This document shows positions 19,284 through 30,930 of a DNA stretch of 64,000 nt, one piece after another; position 1 is the first letter of the stretch; every line of letters begins with the position of its first letter. This stretch comes from Methylobacterium pseudosasicola. Lineage in GTDB: Bacteria > Pseudomonadota > Alphaproteobacteria > Rhizobiales > Beijerinckiaceae. Position numbers and translations under genes: made by a program. The notes beneath the pieces are model-generated. The model searched no databases. It had not been told where the DNA came from and saw nothing but the letters and a program-made list of their open reading frames with translations. Location of the stretch: NCBI RefSeq assembly GCF_900114535.1, contig NZ_FOTK01000025.1:1-64000 (forward strand), written 5' to 3'.

Positions 19284-20090
19284 TCAGGGCTCCCAGCGCG
19301 GGGGCCGCTTGCCGATGAAGGCGTCGATCCCTTCCTGGGCGTCGGCCATCATCATGTTCCGGGTCATCACCTCGGCGGCGTAGCCGTAGGCCTCCTCCAG
19401 GCCCATCTCGATCTGCCGGCCGAACGCCTCCTTGCCGATCGCCAGCACCCGCCGGGCCTTCTCGGCGATTTTTTGGGCCATCGCAGCGACGGCGCCTTCC
19501 AGCTCCGCGGCCGGCACCACGCGGTTGACCAAGCCGATCCGCAGCGCTTCCCGGGCATCGATCGGCTCGCCGACGAGCAGCATCTCCAGGGCGGCCTTGC
19601 GCGACACCGCCCGCGACAGGGCGACCATCGGGGTCGAGCAGAACAGGCCGATCTGCACCCCCGGCGTGGCGAACCGGGCCTCCGCGGCGCAGAGGGCGAG
19701 GTCGCAGGTGGCGACGAGCTGGCAGCCGGCCGCGGTGGCGATGCCGTGGACCTCGGCGATCACCGGCTGCGGCAGCCGCGTGAGGCTCAGCATCAGGCGG
19801 GCGCAGGTGCGGAACACCGCCTCCGTCGCCGCCCGAGAGGGATCGGCCCGCATCTCCTTGAGATCGTGCCCGGCGCAGAAGGCCGGCCCGGCCCCGCGCA
19901 GGACGACGACGCGCACGGACGTATCCTCGCGGATCGCGTCGAGGGCGTCCTGGAGGGCGTTCATGAGCGCCATCGACAGGGCGTTGCGTGCCTGCGGACG
20001 GTTCAGAGTGAGGGTCGCGACACCGTCGGCATCGTGGCGCAGCAGGACGGGGGCGTCCGCGAGGCCGGGCGCGGCAAGGTCTGCGGACAT
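19284..20090 (-). CDS. Enoyl-CoA hydratase/isomerase family protein
   Basis: A 268-residue crotonase-fold enzyme, likely acting on an acyl-CoA. The oxyanion-hole motifs are AFCAGHDLKEM and EVHGIATAAGCQLVATCDLA. The sequence resembles the ECHDC3-type subgroup (GVQIGLFCSTPMVALSRAV). At the second catalytic Glu position of true hydratases the motif reads FATPGVQIGL, so dehydration activity is doubtful and the reaction may differ. The next gene on this strand is an acyl-CoA synthetase-like fragment. Confidence 0.82.
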   Translation of the reverse strand: MSADLAAPGLADAPVLLRHDADGVATLTLNRPQARNALSMALMNALQDALDAIREDTSVRVVVLRGAGPAFCAGHDLKEMRADPSRAATEAVFRTCARLMLSLTRLPQPVIAEVHGIATAAGCQLVATCDLALCAAEARFATPGVQIGLFCSTPMVALSRAVSRKAALEMLLVGEPIDAREALRIGLVNRVVPAAELEGAVAAMAQKIAEKARRVLAIGKEAFGRQIEMGLEEAYGYAAEVMTRNMMMADAQEGIDAFIGKRPPRWEP

Positions 20091-20186
20091 GGCGACACGT
20101 CTCCCGGTTCCGGCCCCTTGATCGTGCGGAGGCGGATTTAGAACCGGGAAGCTAGCATGCCGATGGCTTGGTGCAGAGGGCTGTGC

Positions 20187-20648
20187 TCACCCCTGCTCGG
20201 CCAGGGCGAGATCCAGGCTGGCGAAGTCCGCCCCCGGGCCGTTCCACCACACGCTCGGATACGAGGCGAGCCGGCCCAACACGCCGGCATAGGCCTCGGC
20301 GAGTGCGGTATCGACGATCGCCAGCGTGGCCTTTGAGAGGGCGAGACTGTCGGCGAGCGCCTCGCCGCGGCTTCTGCCGTCGAGAGCGACGACCCGGACC
20401 CCGATCCGGGCGAGGCCGAGGCGCATCGCCTCCGCCTGTGCGAGATCGCGGACCAGGAGAGCGACGGTCTCGCCGGGGCGCAGGCCTTCGCCGAAGGCCC
20501 AGTGGGCGATCCGGTTCGGGCAGATCGCCGGGGCGGCGCGCCGATCACCAGCGGCCAGGCCGGAGCGGAAACGCCGGCCGGGATCACGCTGGCCGGGCGC
20601 CGGATTCGGGGCCGGGATGTCTGTGACAGTGGAGTTCACGCCAAACAT
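20187..20648 (-). pseudogene. N-terminal fragment of a long-chain acyl-CoA synthetase-like protein
   Basis: The 153-residue product aligns by eye with the first part of FATP-type acyl-CoA synthetases: PNRIAHWAFGEGLRPGETVA corresponds to ANRYAHWA...GDTVALFLPNR, and LGLARIGVRVVALDGRSRGE to YGLSKVGVV.ALIN. It stops before the ATP-binding P-loop (YTSGTTGxPK) and adenylation core, and nothing on that strand up to 20091 continues it. It is therefore a remnant or a stand-alone domain. The frame is intact and uses normal codons, so expression of a small protein is possible. Confidence 0.6.
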
Positions 20649-20921
20649 ACGCTGCGAACCGCCTGGATCTGGATAAACGGTGGACCTTGGCGTGACGCGA
20701 GCAGGTTAACACTCTCTCTCAGGTTCGCAGATCCTCAGAACACTGGCGGGTTTTCACGGCTCCGGGCGGCTGGGACTGCGCCTATGCCGAATCGATGATG
20801 AACGGCCGACCGCAATTTGCAGGCGAATTCGGTCGCATTGGCCCCCGGCGCGGGGCGGCCTATGTCCCGCGTGGAACGGGCGGCCCGGAAGAGGTCGCGC
20901 CGACCGAGGAAACGCTGTCCC

Positions 20922-21344
20922 ATGCGCCTGATCGTCCCCGCCGCCCTCGCCCTGACCCTCGCGGCCCTGCCGGCGCAGGCGCAGATCCGGAACGCCCCGT
21001 CCCCGCGGGCCCTGGAATTCGCCGCCTATATTTTCGCGGCCTCGAATGTCTGCGGCTACCGGATCGGCAACGCGGCGTTCGAAGGTCTCCTGGCGAAGCA
21101 GAACGTGCGGGTGGACGACGTCCAGCCGCGGGGGCCGTTCGGCAACCGGGTGCAGACCATGTTCACGCTGATGTCGAACCAGATGGCCCAGAACCGCGAC
21201 CAGGCCTGCATCGCCGTGGCCGGCGAGTACGGGCCCGAGGGCGCCGTCGCCAAGAACGTCCTGCTGCCGGCCGGACAGGGCACCGGCACGCCGGCCCCGG
21301 CGGATACCGCCAAGCCCGCCGAGCCCGTCAAGCCGGCGCAGTGA
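20922..21344 (+). CDS. Hypothetical exported protein
   Basis: A 140-residue protein starting MRLIVPAALALTLAALPAQA, a typical Sec signal peptide. The mature part has two cysteines (SNVCGYRIG and DQACIAVAGEYG), which may form a disulfide, and a Pro/Ala/Lys-rich C-terminal tail. No family recognised. An in-frame ATG at 20817 would hide the signal peptide, so 20922 is preferred. It ends 4 bases before the convergent ung stop. Confidence 0.65.
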   Translation: MRLIVPAALALTLAALPAQAQIRNAPSPRALEFAAYIFAASNVCGYRIGNAAFEGLLAKQNVRVDDVQPRGPFGNRVQTMFTLMSNQMAQNRDQACIAVAGEYGPEGAVAKNVLLPAGQGTGTPAPADTAKPAEPVKPAQ

Positions 21345-21348
21345 TCCT

Positions 21349-22038
21349 TTAGCCCAGACGCCACGCGATCGGCGGAACCCCGCGCTCGGCCAGCCAGCCA
21401 TTGGCCCGGCCGAACGGGTCCGAGCCCGGAAAATCCCGGGCGCGGTTGAGCGGGGAGGGGTGCCCGCTCTCGAACACGCCGTGGCGGCCTGAATCGATCA
21501 GCGCCGTCCGGGCGCGGGCCTGGGCGCCCCAGAGCAGGAAGACGGCCGGCTCCGGCCGCACTGACACGGCGGCGACGGCCTCGTCGGTGAGCGCCGACCA
21601 GCCGTAGCGCAGATGCGCCCCGGCCTTGCCGGCCTCGACGGTGAGCGCGCTGTTGAGCAGCAGCACGCCCTGCCTCGCCCAGGGGGTCAGGTCGCCCCCG
21701 GCGGATCGCTCGGAGCCGGCCTCGGCCAGGATCACCCGCAGGGAGGCCGGCAGCCGGCCCGCGCCCACATACGAGAAGGCGAGACCGTTAGCGTCGCCCG
21801 GGGTCGGGTAGGGGTCCTGCCCGAGGATGACCGCGCGCACCTCCGGCAGCGGCGTCTCAGTGAGCGCCCGGAAGATGTCGGTGGGCGCCGGCAGGACGCG
21901 GGCGCCTTCGGCGATCCGGGCGTCGACCCGGGCCGCGACCGCGTCGGCCGCCCCGCCGGCAAAGAACGGCAACGCCAGCCACGGCGATCCGGAGGCCCGG
22001 AAGGCGGCGAGGGCGGCGGCGACGGGGGTGTCGGTCAT
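21349..22038 (-). CDS. ung: Uracil-DNA glycosylase, family 1-like
   Basis: A 229-residue base-excision repair enzyme that removes uracil from DNA. The water-activating motif is GQDPYPTPGDANGLAFSY and the minor-groove motif HPSPLNRAR. Classical family-1 enzymes have GQDPYH; here proline follows the tyrosine. The catalytic Asp of QDPY is kept. Other supports are LLNSALTVEAGKAGAH and FLLWGAQA. Start ATG at 22038 gives the normal length. The gene is divergent from hemH. Confidence 0.88.
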   Translation of the reverse strand: MTDTPVAAALAAFRASGSPWLALPFFAGGAADAVAARVDARIAEGARVLPAPTDIFRALTETPLPEVRAVILGQDPYPTPGDANGLAFSYVGAGRLPASLRVILAEAGSERSAGGDLTPWARQGVLLLNSALTVEAGKAGAHLRYGWSALTDEAVAAVSVRPEPAVFLLWGAQARARTALIDSGRHGVFESGHPSPLNRARDFPGSDPFGRANGWLAERGVPPIAWRLG

Positions 22039-22258
22039 GAGGTCTCGCGGTTGCGGGCCGGGGCCGCCGTGATTAGGGAGGATCGTCCGACCGCGCCCGG
22101 TGCGGCATCTCGCTGCCGGCCTTCGCCGTGCGGCTCGGCACCCTACATAGGACGGACCCGACACCGCGAAACCTCCGGTCCAGGCCCAAGCGCGTGCGCC
22201 GGCTGCCGGGTATCTGAAGCTTGAAGAAGGACTCGGCGCGCGGCGCCGGAACGCTGCC

Positions 22259-23341
22259 ATGAATGAACGCGTCGAACCCGCCGCGCTGGCGGAAGGCCGG
22301 CCCCTGGCGACACTGGTCCCGGCCGCGGGCGGCTTCCCGGCCGACCACCCCAAGGTGGCTTGGGGCCGTGTCGGCGTGCTGCTGATGAACCTCGGCACCC
22401 CCGAGGGCACGAGCTACTGGCCGATGCGGCGCTACCTCAAGGAGTTCCTGTCGGATCGGCGGGTCATCGAGGTGCCCCGCCTGATCTGGTGGCCGCTCTT
22501 GAACCTGATCATCCTGACCAAGCGCCCGGGGCCGAAGGGCCGCGACTACGCCAGCGTCTGGAACAACGAGCGGAACGAGGGTCCGCTCAAGACCATCACC
22601 CGCGGCCAGAGCGAGCGCCTGCAGGCCGCCATGGGCGAGTCCGTCGTGGTCGACTGGGCGATGCGCTACGGCAAACCGGAGGTGGCCGAGCGGCTCCAGG
22701 CGCTGCTCGATCAGGGCTGCGACCGGATCCTGCTGGTGCCGCTCTATCCCCAATACGCCGCGGCCACCTCGGCCACCGCCTGCGACCAGGCGTTCCGCGC
22801 GCTGATGGACATGCGCTGGCAGCCGACTGTGCGGGTGTCGCCGCCCTATCATGACGACCCGGTCTACATTGCCGCCATGGCCGATTCGATCCGCGAGGGT
22901 CTGGCCAAGCTCGACTTCGAGCCCGAGGTTATCCTGACCTCGTTCCACGGCGTGCCGCGCAGCTACCTGCTCAAGGGCGACCCCTACCATTGCCAGTGCC
23001 ACAAGACCGGCCGGCTGATCCGGGAGGCCCTCGGCCTGTCGCCGGAGCGGATGCGGGTGACCTTCCAGTCGCGCTTCGGCAACGAGGAATGGCTGAAGCC
23101 CTACACGGACGAGACCGTGACGGAGCTGGCGAAATCCGGCGTGAAGCGCATGGCGATCGTCGCCCCGGGCTTCACGGCGGATTGCCTGGAGACGCTGGAA
23201 GAGCTCGACGGCGAGAACCGCCACTACTTCGAGGGCAATGGCGGCGAGCGCTTCGCCTACATCCCGTGCCTGAACGATTCCGATCTCGGCATGAAGGTGA
23301 TCGAGAACGTGGTGCGCCGCGAGCTTCAGGGCTGGCTCTGA
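22259..23341 (+). CDS. hemH: Ferrochelatase
   Basis: A 360-residue enzyme that inserts iron into protoporphyrin IX in the last step of haem synthesis. Conserved segments are GVLLMNLGTPEG, LYPQYAAATSATACDQ, and SFHGVPRSYLLKGDPYHCQC with the metal-binding His; the acidic C-terminal site is in PGFTADCLETLEEL. The N-terminal 30 residues are an extension typical of alphaproteobacterial forms. It is monocistronic, followed by a small membrane protein gene. Confidence 0.94.
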   Translation: MNERVEPAALAEGRPLATLVPAAGGFPADHPKVAWGRVGVLLMNLGTPEGTSYWPMRRYLKEFLSDRRVIEVPRLIWWPLLNLIILTKRPGPKGRDYASVWNNERNEGPLKTITRGQSERLQAAMGESVVVDWAMRYGKPEVAERLQALLDQGCDRILLVPLYPQYAAATSATACDQAFRALMDMRWQPTVRVSPPYHDDPVYIAAMADSIREGLAKLDFEPEVILTSFHGVPRSYLLKGDPYHCQCHKTGRLIREALGLSPERMRVTFQSRFGNEEWLKPYTDETVTELAKSGVKRMAIVAPGFTADCLETLEELDGENRHYFEGNGGERFAYIPCLNDSDLGMKVIENVVRRELQGWL

Positions 23342-23435
23342 CGCAAAACCGCCGGGGCGCCGCTTGCGGACGGCCCCGGCCGGCCTATCATCGTCCGAAG
23401 CTGGACAATTCTCAGATCCGGCGTCGGAGGATCAG

Positions 23436-23594
23436 ATGGCGTTCTTCATCGGGATCGCGTGTCCCTGGTTGCTGATCGCGGTGCTCGACCGGATCGCCGA
23501 AGGCCGCCGCACGGCCGAACTCGCCGCGCTCGGCGTCACCGCCCCGACGCCGCCCGCGAGTTCGGCGTATCTGCATCCCGACCGGCCTTATTAA
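23436..23594 (+). CDS. Small membrane protein, 52 residues
   Basis: The ATG at 23436 is preceded by GGAGG at 23426-23430. The product begins MAFFIGIACPWLLIAVLDRI, one membrane helix, followed by a polar tail ending YLHPDRPY. No family recognised. The ribosome binding site and position between hemH and the repeat make it a credible small gene. Confidence 0.55.
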   Translation: MAFFIGIACPWLLIAVLDRIAEGRRTAELAALGVTAPTPPASSAYLHPDRPY

Positions 23595-23664
23595 GGATTC
23601 AGGCGTTTGGATTCACCGAACGGCTGAGAACGTGAGAGTTCTCTGATTGTTCGACCACCCTCCT

Positions 23665-23779
23665 TGTCATCCCGGGGCCGCGAAGCGGAGCCCGGGATCC
23701 ATAAACGCCGACTGACCAAGACCTTGCGCCGTCGGCGGCTCTGGATTCCGGGCTCGCCTGCGGCGCCCCGGAATGACAC
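23665..23779. repeat. Inverted-repeat element between the small membrane protein gene and ppiC
   Basis: The left arm 23665-23706 (CATCCCGGGGCCGCGAAGCG...) and the right arm 23734-23779 (...GCGGCGCCCCGGAATGAC) are imperfect reverse complements separated by about 27 bases. The layout fits a non-autonomous interspersed palindromic repeat, and it probably also terminates transcription from both sides. Confidence 0.65.
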
Positions 23780-23840
23780 GGTGATTTATCCGACCCCAAC
23801 TTCTAACCGGAGGAGGGGAACCCTTTTTGTCCCTATCCGA

Positions 23841-24752
23841 TCACGGCTTTTTCGTCTCCGGCGCCGGCTGAGCCGCAGCGGGCGCTGCGTCGGTGCGGTC
23901 GATCTTGGCCTCGGCGCGCAGCTTCAGGATCAGGTCCTGCTGGGCCTTGCGGACGAGGTGCTGGTCGATCTGCTCCTTCAGCTCGTCGAAGGTCGGCTGC
24001 GGCTTGGTGCGCTTCTCCTCGACCTTGATGACGTGCCAGCCGAACTGGCTCTTGACCGGGTCGGACACCTGGCCGGGCTTCATCGCGAAGGCGGCGTTGG
24101 CGAAATCTGGGACCATCCGCTCCTTGGTGAACCAGCCGAGATCGCCGCCCTCGGCCTTCGAGCCCGGATCCTTCGAGGTCTCGGCCGCGACCTTGGCGAA
24201 GTCCTCGCCGCCCTTGATCCGCGCGGCGATCTTCTTCGCGTCGCCCTCATTGTCCACGAGGATATGGCGCGCGTGCACCTCCTCCTCGGGCTTCATCAGC
24301 TTGACGGTCTGATCGTAGATCGCGTGCTCGGCCTCGGGGGTCACGGCGCGCTTGGCCTCCTGCTCCAGGTAGTCGTCGAGCAGGAGCTTGTCGCGGAAAT
24401 AGGCGAGCTTGCGCTTGAACTCCGGCGTGTCGCCGATCTTGGCGGCCTCGGCGGCCTGCGCGCCGACCCGCAGGTCGACCATGTAATCCACCAGCAGGGA
24501 CTTCTTCTGCGCCTCGTCCACCCCCGGCAGCGACAGGGCCGGGTCGTCGGACGCGATGGCGAGGTCGCCCTGCGTGATCGGCTTGCCGTTGACGCTCGCC
24601 ACCACGGTGTCGGGGCTCGGGGGGGCGGTGTTCGCCGCCGGCGTCGCAATCGGGGCCGGGGTTGCCTGGGGGGCCTGCGCCAGCGCGAATCCGGGCATCG
24701 CGAGCATCAGGGCGAGAGCGCTCGCGCGCCGGAGGAGGGCGGGGTTCGGCAT
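23841..24752 (-). CDS. Periplasmic peptidyl-prolyl isomerase, parvulin (PpiC/SurA) type
   Basis: A 303-residue exported chaperone. The signal peptide ends at GFALAQA. A SurA-like N-terminal helical region (VVASVNGKPITQGDLA) precedes one parvulin domain: EVHARHILVDNEGDAKKIAA, SKDPGSKAEGGDLGWFTKE, VSDPVKSQFGWHVIKVE. These proteins speed proline isomerisation in outer-membrane and secreted proteins. The ATG at 24752 is chosen because the signal peptide starts there. It is divergent from secA, a functional fit to protein export. Confidence 0.88.
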   Translation of the reverse strand: MPNPALLRRASALALMLAMPGFALAQAPQATPAPIATPAANTAPPSPDTVVASVNGKPITQGDLAIASDDPALSLPGVDEAQKKSLLVDYMVDLRVGAQAAEAAKIGDTPEFKRKLAYFRDKLLLDDYLEQEAKRAVTPEAEHAIYDQTVKLMKPEEEVHARHILVDNEGDAKKIAARIKGGEDFAKVAAETSKDPGSKAEGGDLGWFTKERMVPDFANAAFAMKPGQVSDPVKSQFGWHVIKVEEKRTKPQPTFDELKEQIDQHLVRKAQQDLILKLRAEAKIDRTDAAPAAAQPAPETKKP

Positions 24753-25000
24753 GCTGGCGTGGTCCTCGGCTGACGTCTCGTCGCCGCCTCTGTAAGGCCG
24801 GGCGGCGGGCCGCGGCACAGGTGGCGCGGGTCGCCCGAGAAGGCAAGCGCTGCCGTTTCCCCCGTCCGAAGCCCGATGGATCGGAGGCTGCCTCTTTCAG
24901 GTGCGCCGGCCGATGTTTACCTCTATAAGCCCGGCCAACTCCGCCAAGGCCGGCCCGCCACGCTCACCCGTGGGCGGGCTCGCGCGTCCGCAGGTCAACG

Positions 25001-27895
<2,895 letters not shown>

Positions 27896-27908
27896 GGCGG
27901 CCGGCAGG

Positions 27909-28580
27909 ATGGCCGCCCGCACGGTCTTCGTCGCCGGCGCCGGCACCGAGATCGGCAAGACCTACGTCACCGCAGCGCTGACCCGGCGCCTGCGGGGGCT
28001 GGGCCGGCCGGTGCGGACGCTGAAGCCGCTCGCGAGCGGCGTGCCGCCGCTGAGCGACCCGGCCTTCGCGGAGAGCGACACCGCCCGGCTGCTCGATGCG
28101 CAAGGCCTCGTGGTCGAGGACGATACGGTCGAGGCCTGCTCGCCCTGGCGGTTCGCGGCCCCGCTCGCCCCTGATCAGGCCGCCGTTCTGGAGGGCCGGT
28201 CCCTGGCGCTCGCCGACCTCGTCGGCTGGTGCCGGACACAGGTGGCATCCACAGAAGGGACCCTGATCATCGAGGGCGTCGGCGGGCTCATGAGCCCGAT
28301 CACCGAGGCTGCCACCGGGCTCGATTGGCTCAAGGCGCTCGGCGTACCGGCGCTCCTCGTCTCCGGCAGCTATCTCGGCGCGATCAGCCACGCGCTCACA
28401 GCTCGCGAGACCCTGCGCCTCCACGGCATCCCGCTTCTCGCCATCGCGGTGAGCGAGAGCGAGGGGGCGCCGGCGCCCCTCACCACCGTGGCCGCGTCGA
28501 TCGCCCACCATGCCGGCGTTCCGGTCTTCGGCCTGCGGCGGGGCGAAGCCTGCCCGGAGGCTTTGGCCGATCTGGTGTGA
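27909..28580 (+). CDS. bioD: Dethiobiotin synthetase
   Basis: A 223-residue enzyme of biotin synthesis that carboxylates and cyclises 7,8-diaminopelargonate with ATP. The P-loop is AGAGTEIGKTYVTAAL, with KPLASG, TLIIEGVGGLMSPI and LLVSGSYLGAISHAL in the expected order. The start ATG at 27909 is 13 bases after the secA stop. No other bio genes are in the window, so the biotin cluster is split. Confidence 0.9.
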   Translation: MAARTVFVAGAGTEIGKTYVTAALTRRLRGLGRPVRTLKPLASGVPPLSDPAFAESDTARLLDAQGLVVEDDTVEACSPWRFAAPLAPDQAAVLEGRSLALADLVGWCRTQVASTEGTLIIEGVGGLMSPITEAATGLDWLKALGVPALLVSGSYLGAISHALTARETLRLHGIPLLAIAVSESEGAPAPLTTVAASIAHHAGVPVFGLRRGEACPEALADLV

Positions 28581-28637
28581 GCGGGGCGGAACTCGACACA
28601 GCGCCGGCCTGATCGATTCGCCCAACATACCCCCCGC

Positions 28638-28723
28638 CATTGCGAGCGGAGCGAAGCAACCCAGGGATCCGCTACGACTGGAATCCGCGCGCCACACTGG
28701 GTTGCTTCGCTCCGCTCGCAATG
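28638..28723. repeat. Perfect 26-bp inverted repeat
   Basis: The arms 28638-28663 and 28698-28723 are exact reverse complements (they start CATTGCGAGCGGAGCG) around a 34-base centre. This has the form of an interspersed palindromic element. It lies between bioD and kup and would form a strong terminator-like hairpin. Confidence 0.75.
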
Positions 28724-28847
28724 CCGTGCGGGCCGACGGCAAGCCCTTAGGTCGCAAGCGGATCCGGCCGCATCGGCTTCCACTTCGACGGCGCAAGCTC
28801 TACCTGTCCCGCTAGGGAAATACGTTGAATCCCGCGGGAGCCGTGCG

Positions 28848-30794
28848 TTGAGTCAGTCCCTTGCCCCCGCGGCGGCTCCCGATGCCCAGGCCGGTGCCGG
28901 CGACGATGCCGCGTCGCAGAAGGGCCGGCTCAAGCCGGCGCTGGTCTTCGGCGCGCTCGGCGTCGTCTACGGCGATATCGGCACCAGCCCGCTCTACGCC
29001 TTCAAGGAGGCCGTGAAGGCCGCCACCGCGGGCGGCGCCTCCGTGCTGGAAGCCGCCACCGGCGCGGTGTCGCTGATCCTCTGGTCGCTGATCCTGATCG
29101 TGTCGCTGAAATACGCGGTGCTGATCCTGCGGGCCGACAACAAGGGCGAGGGCGGCATCGTCGCCATGCTCGCGCTGCTCGGCGCCCGGCAGGCCCGGCA
29201 CGGCACCTGGAAGGCGGCCCTGCTGGTGGTCGGCCTGATCGGCGCGGCCTTGCTCTACGGCGATGGCGCGATCACCCCGGCGATCTCGGTGCTCTCGGCG
29301 ATCGAGGGGCTGAAGGTCGATGCCCCCGCACTCGGGCACTTCGTCGTGCCGATCACCATCGCGATCCTGGTCGCGCTGTTCGCGGTCCAGCACAAGGGCG
29401 TGGCGGCGATCGGCCGGGTGTTCGGCCCGGTGATGCTGGTCTGGTTCGTGGTGCTAGCCGGGCTCGGGATCGTCGGCATCCTCGACAAGCCGGAGATCCT
29501 GGCGGCGCTGAACCCGCTGCGCGCCGTCGAATTCATGCTGCATGCTGGCTGGCACGTGAGCTTCGCCATGCTCGGCGCGGCCTTCCTGGCGGTGACCGGC
29601 GGCGAGGCGATGTATGCCGATCTCGGGCATTTCGGCGCGATGCCGATCCGGGCGGCGTGGTTCGTCCTAGTCCTGCCGGCGCTGGTGCTCAATTATTTCG
29701 GGCAGGGCGCCCTGCTGCTGGCCTCGCCCGACGCGCTCGAGAACCCGTTCTTCCGCCTCTGCCCGGATTGGGGCCATTACCCTTTGATCGCGCTGGCCAC
29801 CCTCGCAACCATCATCGCCTCGCAGGCGATTATTTCCGGCGTGTTCTCCCTGACCCAGCAATCGGTGCAGCTCGGCTTCCTGCCGGCCATGCGCATCGTC
29901 CAGACGGCCAAGGAGGAGCGCGGCCAGATCTACGTGCCGATGGTGAACTGGCTGCTCGCCGCCGCGACCCTGATCGCCGTGGTGATGTTCGGCTCCTCGG
30001 ACGCGCTCGCCGGCGCCTACGGCATCGCGGTCTCGATGCTGATGGCCATCACCACCCTGCTCGCCGCGCTGATCGCGCTGCGCTGGGGCTACAACCCCAT
30101 CCTTGTCTTCGCGGTCAACGGCGTGTTCCTCGCCATCGACGCCGTGTTCTTCGCGGCCAACAGCGTGAAGATTCTGGAGGGCGGCTGGTTTCCCCTGGTG
30201 CTCGCCGGCCTCGTCGCGCTGATGATGCTCACCTGGAAGAAGGGCAACGAGCTGGTCGAGGAGGCGCGTGTCGCCCTGCGCCTGCCGGAGGACGCCTTCC
30301 TGGCCGGGCTCCAGCACCGGGAGCTGCTGCGCCTGCCCGGCACCGCGGCCTTCCTATCGGCGGCCGAGCACGGGATCCCGCTGCATCTCTCACGCTTCGT
30401 CGAGCGCAACCGCGCTCTGATGGAGCGGATCCTGATCATCACCGCGCTCTACGAGGAGACCCCCACGGTCCCGGTGGAGCAGCGCGCCCACGTGACGATC
30501 CTGGCGCCGGACTTCTACCGGGTGATCCTGCGCTACGGCTTCATGGAGGAGGCCTCGATCCCGGAGGGGCTGGCCTGCGCGGTGGCTTCCCGCCACCTGC
30601 CGGCCCACGTCATTGAGGACATGACCGTGTTCGTCGGCCACGAGACCATCATCCCCCGGAGCGACAAGCGCGGGATGGCGCCGTGGCGGGAGAACCTGTT
30701 CGCCTTCATGCAGCGCAACGCCGAGCGCACCGGCGCCTTCTTCGGCGTGCCGACCCGGCAGGTGGTGGAGGTCGGTACCGAGATCGAGATTTAG
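28848..30794 (+). CDS. kup: Low-affinity potassium transport protein Kup
   Basis: A 648-residue inner-membrane potassium uptake protein with about 12 predicted helices. The family signature GVVYGDIGTSPLYAFKEA is at residues 33-50, and the last 170 residues form the cytosolic domain. Translation seems to start at TTG 28848: GGGAG at 28836-28840 is 7 bases upstream, and no ATG in frame gives the full N-terminus. Confidence 0.93.
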   Translation: MSQSLAPAAAPDAQAGAGDDAASQKGRLKPALVFGALGVVYGDIGTSPLYAFKEAVKAATAGGASVLEAATGAVSLILWSLILIVSLKYAVLILRADNKGEGGIVAMLALLGARQARHGTWKAALLVVGLIGAALLYGDGAITPAISVLSAIEGLKVDAPALGHFVVPITIAILVALFAVQHKGVAAIGRVFGPVMLVWFVVLAGLGIVGILDKPEILAALNPLRAVEFMLHAGWHVSFAMLGAAFLAVTGGEAMYADLGHFGAMPIRAAWFVLVLPALVLNYFGQGALLLASPDALENPFFRLCPDWGHYPLIALATLATIIASQAIISGVFSLTQQSVQLGFLPAMRIVQTAKEERGQIYVPMVNWLLAAATLIAVVMFGSSDALAGAYGIAVSMLMAITTLLAALIALRWGYNPILVFAVNGVFLAIDAVFFAANSVKILEGGWFPLVLAGLVALMMLTWKKGNELVEEARVALRLPEDAFLAGLQHRELLRLPGTAAFLSAAEHGIPLHLSRFVERNRALMERILIITALYEETPTVPVEQRAHVTILAPDFYRVILRYGFMEEASIPEGLACAVASRHLPAHVIEDMTVFVGHETIIPRSDKRGMAPWRENLFAFMQRNAERTGAFFGVPTRQVVEVGTEIEI

Positions 30795-30835
30795 GGTCCC
30801 GGCGCCCCGATTGCGGCCGCCCCTAGTCTGGAACG

Positions 30836-30857
30836 CATAAAGACATGTTTATGTCTT
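30836..30857. promoter_or_regulatory. Palindromic operator candidate in front of ahcY
   Basis: CATAAAGACATGTTTATG (30836-30853) has CATAAA/TTTATG arms, and AAGACAT-GTTT-ATGTCTT (30840-30857) is a perfect 7-bp dyad overlapping it. It sits about 75 bases before the ahcY start in an AT-rich patch. It resembles sites bound by ArsR-type SAM/SAH-responsive regulators at methionine-cycle genes, but that link is an inference. Confidence 0.5.
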
Positions 30858-30930
30858 GATTGCTTCGTATGCCGCGAAGTGGTAGGGGCTGGCCCCGAAC
30901 CGCAACGCGAACACACGGAGCCGCCGACTC

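Noticed and set aside
30858..30930. SAH or SAM riboswitch in the ahcY leader
   Set aside because: Two small hairpins (CTTCG...CGAAG and GGGGC...GCCCC) exist but the conserved core of known SAH or SAM riboswitch classes is not visible.
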